From JAXGMQ01 sp040768585 (GTDB lineage: Bacteria; Caldisericota; Caldisericia; JAAYUI01): 64,000 nt of DNA. Positions within the stretch are counted from its first letter, which is position 1. The number at the start of each line of letters is the position of its first letter. Both the position numbers and the translations under genes were made by a program. The notes under the pieces are model-generated. The model was given only the letters and a program-made list of their open reading frames with translations, did no database searches and had not been told where the DNA came from. This document shows positions 57,891 to 64,000 of the stretch, piece after piece. The stretch covers positions 186,001 to 250,000 of the forward strand of contig JAXGMQ010000001.1 in NCBI GenBank assembly GCA_040768585.1. Reading direction: 5' to 3'.

Positions 57891-58967
57891 CTAAAGCTTG
57901 CGGATGTATCGCTTTTCTATATAGGCGCTGTCCATCAAATGGAGCAACGCACCATACCCCGGAACAAACCGGAGCGTGTCTCCGACTGATATTTCGCATA
58001 CATCGGTCACATCACACACGGTGTGATCGGATGAAGCGTCGATTAATGTTACACCATCTTGGATTGGAGTCAACAATGAATTGCCTGTATCCTGACCACC
58101 GACATTAATGATTGCTCTTTTTTGCATTCCTTTGTCCACAAAATCATGGGAGTGACCAAAAACATTTTGTGTAATTTCGCCTGTTGGCACCGAAGGTTTT
58201 TCATACACTTCAATCACCTCAGCACCCAGGACAAATGTATCAGTTTCACAACCTGGTATTGGTTTTCTATCAAGCACATCCATTCCAAGCACGATACCCT
58301 CACCAACGTGAAATTCATTAATGCCTTGAGGAAGTGTTGAATCTATCACCATTGGTATTGTGTTCGTTGCCCCTCCTGCAATTTTGTCAATCCTTATTCC
58401 AAACTCGTTCTCTGCCAGTCTGGCAAAATTGAGAAGTACCGTCATGTTTTCAATAGACGGTGCAACTCCAGATAGACAGGTTAAAACTCCACCAATACCA
58501 CCAATCTCAACACCTTCAAGTTTTGAAATTCGCATCAAAGCAGGGAGAAAATCATCAGGCATGAATCCTTCACGTAAATCTCCAAGCTCAACCATCGGAA
58601 TGATTCTGTGTTTCTTGTTTTTTGAAATTGCGATTTTTGAAATCTCTTCAATTATTCTTAAATCACTCTGTAAACTCACATCTGAGACATCAATCATCCT
58701 TTCGAGTTTGGAGAGGCCCGGCGGTCGGATGCAGAGAAGTTTAACGTCTGGCAAAGATTTTCTCAGTCTTTCAAGGTTTTCAACTCTGGAGTCAGCCAAC
58801 CCAACGCAACCACCAGAGAGCATGGCTTTTCCTACCTCTGGATCACCAAGTGTTGATTTGGTCACCCCCCAGACATCGATCCCATTCTTCCGGCAGATGC
58901 CTGATAGATAGTTCGCGTTTCTTTCTATTTTATCCAGATGAATTTCGATGTAAGGTGTGTTTTCCAT
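57891..58967 (-). CDS. Orr/alanine-racemase-family PLP enzyme (probable ornithine or amino-acid racemase)
   Basis: 358 aa. The PLP lysine is in VWGVTKSTLGDPEVGKAML (about K37), and GLADSRVENLERL, PMVELGDLREGF and FHVGEGIVLGMDV follow the ornithine-racemase (Orr) pattern more than the alanine racemase one. The substrate is inferred only. It begins the rpmA-obg-nadD-rsfS operon, 9 nt before rpmA. Confidence 0.8.
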   Translation of the reverse strand: MENTPYIEIHLDKIERNANYLSGICRKNGIDVWGVTKSTLGDPEVGKAMLSGGCVGLADSRVENLERLRKSLPDVKLLCIRPPGLSKLERMIDVSDVSLQSDLRIIEEISKIAISKNKKHRIIPMVELGDLREGFMPDDFLPALMRISKLEGVEIGGIGGVLTCLSGVAPSIENMTVLLNFARLAENEFGIRIDKIAGGATNTIPMVIDSTLPQGINEFHVGEGIVLGMDVLDRKPIPGCETDTFVLGAEVIEVYEKPSVPTGEITQNVFGHSHDFVDKGMQKRAIINVGGQDTGNSLLTPIQDGVTLIDASSDHTVCDVTDVCEISVGDTLRFVPGYGALLHLMDSAYIEKRYIRKL

Positions 58968-58982
58968 AATCTATTCCGATGG

Positions 58983-59010
58983 ATACTAACATACATATAA
59001 CTTTTTACAA
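58983..59010 (-). promoter_or_regulatory. Promoter of the racemase-rpmA-obg operon
   Basis: Minus strand TTGTAA (59005-59010), 16-nt spacer, TAGTAT (58983-58988). Confidence 0.5.
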
Positions 59011-59044
59011 GGTAAACACAGCATTTTTCTAAAATTAGAATTTA

Positions 59045-59074
59045 TTGACATAACACACTCACTTCAAATACAAT
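59045..59074 (+). promoter_or_regulatory. Promoter of secDF
   Basis: TTGACA (59045-59050), 18-nt spacer, TACAAT (59069-59074), about 30 nt before ATG 59111. Confidence 0.7.
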
Positions 59075-59110
59075 AGTCCAGTTGTTGATAAACTTAATGA
59101 GGTGTCGTTT

Positions 59111-60466
59111 ATGAAAACGAAAGATTGGTTTAGACTGGTAGTAATACTGGTCATCCTCGGTCTCTCGATTATGGTCGCGTTCTTCCCGAACGCTCAGACA
59201 GAGACAAGGACTATTTACGATGAAAATGGCAACGCCCAAACCGTTGTGGGTCCAAAGTACCCCTACAGACTTGGTTTGGATCTTCAGGGTGGAATACACG
59301 TTGTGTTGGAGGCTGAAAAGCCAGCTGAGGGCGAGATAGAGGACGAGGCAATGGACAGGACGGTTGCCGTGCTTCAAAATCGTGTTAACAGACTTGGTGT
59401 CTCCGAAACCATCGTACAGCGCGAGGGCTCAAAGAACAGAATCCTCGTCGACCTTCCTGGTTATCAGAACAAGAATGAGGCTCTCTCAATCCTTGGCAGA
59501 ACTGCTCGTCTTGAGTTCAGAAAGAGCGACGGCACAGTCATCCTCACGGGTGAACATGTAAAAACCGCAAAGGCAAATTACGGAGCAACCGACCAGTCGG
59601 GTATGCCAAACTGGCATATCGCATTCGAGCTTGATAACGAGGGCGCTCAGAAATTCGCCGAGGCCACCAGAGAAGCCATCACCTACTCAGAAGGTGACGA
59701 GAAGAGAAAAATCGCCATCTATCTTGACGAGGATCTTCTCATGAATCCAAACGTCAGCTCGGCTATCGAGGATGGCAGAGGAATCATCACGGGTGGAAGC
59801 GGCGACACGGAAGATGCAAGCGCTTGGGCAACCACGAACGCTCTCTTGATCGAGGGTGGTGCGCTCCCGTTACAGCTTAATTCCGACCCAGCAGAGCTTC
59901 GCGTCGTTGGCGCGTCACTTGGTCAGGACACAGTCAACAACGTCGCACTCGCTGCAATCATCGCGATGGCGCTTGTTGGTCTTTACATGCTCCTCTACTA
60001 CAAGGGACTCGGTGTTTTCGCTGTTCTCTCTCTTGCCATCTACGCTTGCATCTATCTTGCATCCCTTCTTCTTGTCGGAGCCGTATTCTCACTCCCAGCA
60101 ATTGGAGGTGCAATCCTATCTGTTGGTTTGGCTGTTGACTCCAACGTTATCATCTTTGAGAGAATCAAGGATGAGCTCAGGGACGGCAAAACTCCTGTCT
60201 CGGCCGTTGCCAACGGTTTCTCCAAGGCATTCTCGACAGTATTTGATGCAAACATCACAACACTCGTCGGTGCCGGCATCCTCTACTGGCTTGGCACAGG
60301 CGCAGTCAAGGGATTCTCAGTAACGCTTTCATTCGGCATCTTTGCGTCATTCTTCACAGCGGTCTTTGTAACCAGATTCTTCATGGATATGATCACAAAA
60401 TTCTGGAAACCAGCACCAGGATCTCCCATGTTCCAATTCCTCTATGGTATTGGAGGTGACAAATAA
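59111..60466 (+). CDS. secD: Protein translocase subunit SecD
   Basis: 451 aa. Proton-driven helper that pulls proteins out of SecYEG. First helix VVILVILGLSIMVAFF, then the signature RLGLDLQGGIHVVLEAEK, a periplasmic P1 region (NRLGVSETIVQREGSKNRIL), and five C-terminal helices with VGLAVDSNVIIFERIKDE. GAGGTG lies before ATG 59111; a GTG at 59102 is also in frame. secF begins on its stop (TAATG). Confidence 0.95.
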   Translation: MKTKDWFRLVVILVILGLSIMVAFFPNAQTETRTIYDENGNAQTVVGPKYPYRLGLDLQGGIHVVLEAEKPAEGEIEDEAMDRTVAVLQNRVNRLGVSETIVQREGSKNRILVDLPGYQNKNEALSILGRTARLEFRKSDGTVILTGEHVKTAKANYGATDQSGMPNWHIAFELDNEGAQKFAEATREAITYSEGDEKRKIAIYLDEDLLMNPNVSSAIEDGRGIITGGSGDTEDASAWATTNALLIEGGALPLQLNSDPAELRVVGASLGQDTVNNVALAAIIAMALVGLYMLLYYKGLGVFAVLSLAIYACIYLASLLLVGAVFSLPAIGGAILSVGLAVDSNVIIFERIKDELRDGKTPVSAVANGFSKAFSTVFDANITTLVGAGILYWLGTGAVKGFSVTLSFGIFASFFTAVFVTRFFMDMITKFWKPAPGSPMFQFLYGIGGDK

Positions 60467-61950
60467 TGTTTAATCCAAGAAACTGGGATATCATTGGGAA
60501 ACTCCGTATTCTGGTTGTCAGCTTCATCACAGTTATCATCGTTGGAGCTTTAGTAATCGGATTCAGATGGATGACATCTGGTGAAACAAACACTGTTGCA
60601 AAGATTGTCTTTACTCAGGAACTATCTGGTGATGAACTCACAATCATCAGCGATTCAGCCGATGCTCTTGAGCACCTCAATCTTGAGAATCTTTCGATCT
60701 CGGTCAGAACGAGTGATGTTTCAAGTGGTGAAGTAGATGAGGCTGGAATTCCAAAGGGTTACAATTCAATTCTCAACGTCATCGAAGTCCAGGCAAGCAG
60801 CATAACAGACGAGCAGTACAGCGGCACCGACGGTGTGGTTGCGAGCCTTCAAGCTCTCTACGGCGAAATCAACAAGACTGGTTCAATTGAGATCAAAGAG
60901 GGTACGACTCTCGAAACAAGAAAGACCTCCGGTCAGCCTCTCAACTGGGGACTTGACTTCACAGGCGGTACAATCGTTGAACTCACGTTCGTTAACCCGT
61001 TTGCAGAGAATGGCGTGGCTATTGACGACTCAACAGTCATCTCAGAAGTCAGAGCCATCTTTGCCCATCGCGGTGTTTCAGTTGGTTCAATCCAGGTTCA
61101 GCGTAAGTCGGCAGCAACCGAGGCTGGTGTCGACATTGCCAACTCACTCCTTATCAGAACCCAGGAATCATCACAGACAAAACTTAAGAGAGTCATTGAC
61201 GACCTTCATGAGAAGTTTGGTGAGGAAATAGAAGGTCAGCAGAGAATCGACACAATCGGACCGGTCATCGGCGACGAGCTCAAATCCACAGCCCTTCAGG
61301 CTCTTCTTTGGGCACTTGCCATCATCTTCCTCTACATCGCCATCAGATTCGAGCCAAAGGCTTCTGTAGCTGCTATTGCCTGTCTTATCCACGACTTATT
61401 CTTTGTGCTTGGTGTTCTTGCCCTCTTCTGGGTTGAGGTGAACCTTGCCGCAGTTGCAGCGCTTCTGGCTATGATATCGTACGACGTTCAAGACACCGTC
61501 GTTATCATGGACAGAGTGAGAGAGAACACGAAGCTCTGGCTTGGTAGAATCTCATATGCTGAGATGATCAACATGTCCATCACTCAGACTTACATGCGTT
61601 CATTCAATACCTCTATCACTACACTCTTTGCCATCCTCGTCCTCCTATTCTTCGGTGGCAGAACAATCCTCGACTTCACGCTCATCCTCTTCCTCGGTCT
61701 TTTTGCTGGAACATTCTCCTCAATCTACATCGCTGCTCCACTCCTCGTAGTCTGGAGAAACGCAAGCAAACGCTTCGCTGGCGCTCCTGAGGAAACAATG
61801 ACGCTCTCGGGCGCAACCGCAAAAAAGGCTGTTGATGTTGAAGTAGCATCGGACAAACCAGTAAAGAAAGTCAGACCAACAGCTGGTGTGGTTGAGAAAA
61901 AAGGCCCACCAAAGAAGAAACGTCCCGGCCCAAAAAGCAAACGCAAGTAA
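60466..61950 (+). CDS. secF: Protein translocase subunit SecF with enlarged extracytoplasmic domain
   Basis: 494 aa, against about 300 usual. First helix LRILVVSFITVIIVGALVIG, then about 120 extra residues (about 45-155: for example DELTIISDSADALEHL, ISVRTSDVSSGEVDEAG) before the signature LNWGLDFTGGTIVELTF. The C-terminal helix bundle has AMISYDVQDTVVIMDRVREN, the place of SIND/VVIFDRxRE. It ends in a Lys/Pro-rich tail (GPPKKKRPGPKSKRK). GGAGGTGAC is the ribosome-binding site. A terminator follows. Confidence 0.93.
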   Translation: MFNPRNWDIIGKLRILVVSFITVIIVGALVIGFRWMTSGETNTVAKIVFTQELSGDELTIISDSADALEHLNLENLSISVRTSDVSSGEVDEAGIPKGYNSILNVIEVQASSITDEQYSGTDGVVASLQALYGEINKTGSIEIKEGTTLETRKTSGQPLNWGLDFTGGTIVELTFVNPFAENGVAIDDSTVISEVRAIFAHRGVSVGSIQVQRKSAATEAGVDIANSLLIRTQESSQTKLKRVIDDLHEKFGEEIEGQQRIDTIGPVIGDELKSTALQALLWALAIIFLYIAIRFEPKASVAAIACLIHDLFFVLGVLALFWVEVNLAAVAALLAMISYDVQDTVVIMDRVRENTKLWLGRISYAEMINMSITQTYMRSFNTSITTLFAILVLLFFGGRTILDFTLILFLGLFAGTFSSIYIAAPLLVVWRNASKRFAGAPEETMTLSGATAKKAVDVEVASDKPVKKVRPTAGVVEKKGPPKKKRPGPKSKRK

Positions 61951-61971
61951 CCAATAAGGAAACGATACACA

Positions 61972-62002
61972 AAACCCGGAGCACCAGTGCTCCGGGTTTT
62001 TT
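61972..62002 (+). terminator. Intrinsic terminator after secDF
   Basis: AACCCGGAGC pairs with GCTCCGGGTT, followed by T6. The 62003-62225 stretch holds only the next promoter and an unexplained leader of about 115 nt. Confidence 0.92.
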
Positions 62003-62074
62003 ATTTTCTATGCTTCCAAAGTTTCTTTTGACCATCAAGCCAAATATCAAATCTCAACTAGTTTTTTGCTCTTG

Positions 62075-62104
62075 TTGACAAAAGTCAAAGCAATCAAATA
62101 TAAT
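62075..62104 (+). promoter_or_regulatory. Sigma-70 promoter of the receiver gene pair
   Basis: TTGACA (62075-62080), 18-nt spacer, perfect TATAAT (62099-62104). Confidence 0.75.
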
Positions 62105-62225
62105 CAAGTTTATCCAAAGGCACTCGTTTTTCTAAGTTCCCACGTTTTGACTGGGTTGATCTATGCGAGGCGAGTATCGAGGTGATGACTGGTTTGCACA
62201 CTAATGGCTTAGGAGCAGAGGAAAA

Positions 62226-62609
62226 GTGAAAAAAATTATACTTATTGCGCAAGGCACAGTTGAAGCCAGGAAGCGTATCCTTCAAGCGCTCGAACCGCTC
62301 TATGACGAAGGTTATTACCTCCTCACATGCAACAGCGGTGACGATCTCCTGAAGAAGATTCCGCTTGGCACACCCAGCTTGATTTTCATTGATCTTCCTC
62401 TCCCAGGAAGAAATGGTTTCGAACTCCTCAACTTCATACGCAACAATCCAAGAACATCTGATGTTCCAATAGTAGTCTTGGTGTCCCCAACACAGGGCAT
62501 ATTCAAATTGACCTCCCTTGGACTCAAGTCGACACTCTTTATTAACAGACCCGCATCAAATGGCAAGATTCTGGAACTCGCCAAAACCTGTCTGGAGGAA
62601 GCAAGATGA
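62226..62609 (+). CDS. Stand-alone, degenerate response-regulator receiver domain
   Basis: 127 aa, GTG start with AGAGGA upstream. The phospho-acceptor Asp is kept (LIFIDLPLPGRNGFELL), but the N-terminal acidic pair is replaced (IILIAQGTVEAR), and the switch-Lys region reads FINRPASNG, with Arg-Pro instead of Lys-Pro. It may be phosphorylated weakly or act only by binding. ATGA overlap with the next gene indicates a two-gene signalling unit. Confidence 0.82.
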   Translation: MKKIILIAQGTVEARKRILQALEPLYDEGYYLLTCNSGDDLLKKIPLGTPSLIFIDLPLPGRNGFELLNFIRNNPRTSDVPIVVLVSPTQGIFKLTSLGLKSTLFINRPASNGKILELAKTCLEEAR

Positions 62610-63514
62610 GTAATGATATATTCTCAATTTTCCCTGAACACGACGACTTTTTCCCTCTTGAAAGCGAATTCGCAACAGACCCAGAGGAAGCCCTCTATAA
62701 TCTGCGAACGAGACTCTTTTCTGGCTTCTTTAAAATTGGATTCATCAAATCAGTGTTTGGAGTCCTGATATACAGAGGTAGACCTCTCATTTCAATATTT
62801 CAATCCGAAAAAGACATCAAATTTGGCAAAGATGCCATTGAGATGGCGACAGAAACGTACAACAGGGAACAACCCAGGGGTACCCATATGACAGCCCACA
62901 TAGACACGGAGATTCTCAGTTGCTATTCCTCTCTGTTGTCTCGCTATCCCATCTTCAGAAATTTCTCACCTGATATGCTCGTAATTGATGAGCTCTTTAA
63001 CAAGATGGTCTATGACAGCTTCAGTGGATCCATACTTGTATCAACAAGGTCTGACCATGTACTCCTCTATATCAAAGATGGCGAAATCCTGGAAACAAAA
63101 AAAGGCAAGATAATCAACAGCTACCCCATCAACGAGTCACCCGTCATTGACGATATGGCAAGAGCTGTAGGTCTCATGTCCCAGCAGGATGCAGCCCTGG
63201 ATATCTATGAAGTACCTGAAAACCTCTATTCTGATCTTGCCTCGTGGCAGTACGGCATACCATTCTCAACCCCAACGAGCATAGATCTCTTGAAGGACAC
63301 CATAATGGACATCGCAAGGGATGAACTTCGGGGGAAATCAAATTTCCTTATTGAAAAACTAACCGAGATTGGTTCCGACCTGGCCGACATAGAGAACTTC
63401 TGCGACAATCTTGAGAGTAACCTCGATATTCAACTATCTAAACGCGCCATCAGAAAGCTGTCTGATGCAATGATGGCAAAGATAATCGAATTCAAGAGGA
63501 TGCAAGGGCACTAG
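62606..63514 (+). CDS. Hypothetical signalling partner of the receiver
   Basis: 302 aa, soluble, ATGA-coupled to the receiver gene. An alpha/beta N-terminal region (FKIGFIKSVFGVLIYRGRPL, then LISIFQSEKDIKFGKDAIEM) and a second similar strand pattern (FSGSILVSTRSDHVLLYIKD, GEILETKKGKIINSY) suggest two related sensor-like domains of the DUF4388/Roadblock kind. The C-terminus is helical (LADIENFCDNLESNLDIQLS). I do not recognise the family. It may link the receiver to the MglA/MglB polarity system, but this is a guess. Confidence 0.6.
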   Translation: MSNDIFSIFPEHDDFFPLESEFATDPEEALYNLRTRLFSGFFKIGFIKSVFGVLIYRGRPLISIFQSEKDIKFGKDAIEMATETYNREQPRGTHMTAHIDTEILSCYSSLLSRYPIFRNFSPDMLVIDELFNKMVYDSFSGSILVSTRSDHVLLYIKDGEILETKKGKIINSYPINESPVIDDMARAVGLMSQQDAALDIYEVPENLYSDLASWQYGIPFSTPTSIDLLKDTIMDIARDELRGKSNFLIEKLTEIGSDLADIENFCDNLESNLDIQLSKRAIRKLSDAMMAKIIEFKRMQGH

Positions 63515-63708
63515 GAAAATTTTACTAAACCAATGACAACTCCTTGCGATTAGGAACGACGTTGCCTGGATTTGTGTAGAGACTGTTGGGATTGTTTTCT
63601 GGGATTGTCTTGTGAGTGATTTGGTGAGAACGTCCATGGTAAAATCCTCCAACTAGTTGCCGCCAGATCAAGAATTAGAGTGAAAGGTAGCTAGGAATTG
63701 TACTTTTT

Positions 63709-64000
63709 TTATTTGAATGTCGATACCTCAAATGCAGAATATCCTAAGCTCATCATCTTTTTTGTTGTTTCGGTTCTGCTGTCAGCAGAAACAACCCCAA
63801 ACACAGCACTTCCAGAGCCTGTCATTTGGGCTTTTTCACAACCATACTTCTGGAGTCTAGAAATGATTACTTCAATTTCAGGCTCGATGGATACAGCAGC
63901 ATCTGTGAGTGAATTGTATGGATTTTGTAGCCTCTTCTGAAGGTTGGGGGGAGTAGCAGCAGATTGGAACTGCTCATCCCAGGTTTTATAAACATCACTC
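63709..64000 (-). CDS. ispE: 4-diphosphocytidyl-2-C-methyl-D-erythritol kinase, C-terminal part
   Basis: The last 96 codons of a gene entering from the right edge. The third GHMP-kinase motif is seen in AQMTGSGSAVFGVV. DVYKTWDEQF and the preceding NPYNSLTDAAV match the end of IspE (non-mevalonate isoprenoid pathway). The stop is TAA at 63709-63711. The 63515-63708 space before it holds no supported gene. Confidence 0.85.
   Translation of the reverse strand, partial: SDVYKTWDEQFQSAATPPNLQKRLQNPYNSLTDAAVSIEPEIEVIISRLQKYGCEKAQMTGSGSAVFGVVSADSRTETTKKMMSLGYSAFEVSTFK

Noticed and set aside
62105..62225. Known riboswitch in the receiver-gene leader
   Set aside because: The leader is long enough, but I could not match it to any riboswitch core; no terminator-like stem precedes the gene.
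63434..63652. Minus-strand 72-codon frame with GGAGG before an internal ATG
   Set aside because: The second half lies antisense to the 302-aa gene, codon pattern is poor, and no family-like motif is seen. The upstream part is too short to support.
1..64000. CRISPR arrays, rRNA genes, prophage or conjugative modules
   Set aside because: No regularly spaced repeats, no rRNA-like stretches, and the only mobile element visible is the IS at 36643-37382.

Overview
The window is bacterial chromosome, dense and mostly single-copy. It carries SecA/SecD/SecF, RF2, IMPDH, FabD, UvrC, Obg, L27, NadD and two tRNA genes. Promoters are of the TTGACA-N17-TATAAT type, most starts have a strong GGAGG-type ribosome-binding site, and operons are tightly overlapping. 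I do not assign a phylum. The mixture suggests a poorly sampled lineage: GH57 branching enzyme, DhnA-type class I aldolase, MglA/MglB polarity switch, long HPF, cytochrome b/Rieske, and giant secreted proteins ending in copper-amine-oxidase-N-like domains. The organism decodes UGA as selenocysteine, because tRNA-Sec (UCA anticodon) and SelB are both present.

Layout. 1-771 (minus): Rieske protein and the start of cytochrome b. 984-14249 (plus): one long operon, rsmD-coaD-coiled coil-zinc ribbon-cysteine desulfurase-giant M28/redoxin protein-small protein-uvrC-PASTA lipoprotein-rpe-lipoprotein, closed by a strong terminator. 14346-15662 (minus): aldolase and a membrane protein; 15778 (plus): OsmC. 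16209-20214 (minus): GH57, trans-sulfuration enzyme, DUF401 transporter. 20406-22663 (plus): guaB and a nucleotidyltransferase. 22635-28462 (minus): two large secreted proteins, one a gingipain-type C25 peptidase. 28561-32489: SagB-like nitroreductase, a decayed gene, mglBA, and a tandem pair of redoxin lipoproteins whose 3' two-thirds are almost identical. 32581-35791 (minus): fabD, ECF sigma factor, small membrane protein, glycosidase-like lipoprotein. 35935-38275 (plus): three small membrane proteins, with a 740-bp IS1595-family element inserted in the promoter of the second.

38311-49741 (minus) is a long block: hpf-DUF4330-secA-propeller-like-prfB-selB-tRNA-Sec-trkA-trkA-small TM-trkH-OB-fold-like protein. 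prfB needs the classical +1 frameshift at an in-frame UGA. 49870-53208 (plus): response regulator, tRNA-Asn, a previously hidden selenoprotein gene with two in-frame UGA codons, YkvA-like protein and a DUF1566 protein. 53213-58967 (minus): radical SAM enzyme, two lipoproteins, rsfS-nadD-obg-rpmA and an Orr-type racemase. 59111-63514 (plus): secD, secF, a degenerate receiver and its partner. 63709-64000 (minus): the end of ispE.

The most exciting item is the selenoprotein gene at 50934-51221. It has a perfect ribosome-binding site, two UGA codons (codons 23 and 36), a bacterial-SECIS-compatible hairpin after each UGA (the first hairpin's 3' arm contains the second UGA), and a terminator. I recognise no family for the protein. 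It lies about 9 kb from tRNA-Sec and selB, and selB overlaps prfB, so the factor that terminates at UGA and the factor that recodes UGA are made from one operon. Other notable signals: two promoters of ECF-sigma type with equal 17-nt spacing and covarying GAAA-tetraloop leaders, one split by the IS; a gene-conversion tract in the redoxin pair; a 2032-residue peptidase-redoxin fusion; probable CTG and ATC start codons; and several probably leaderless genes.
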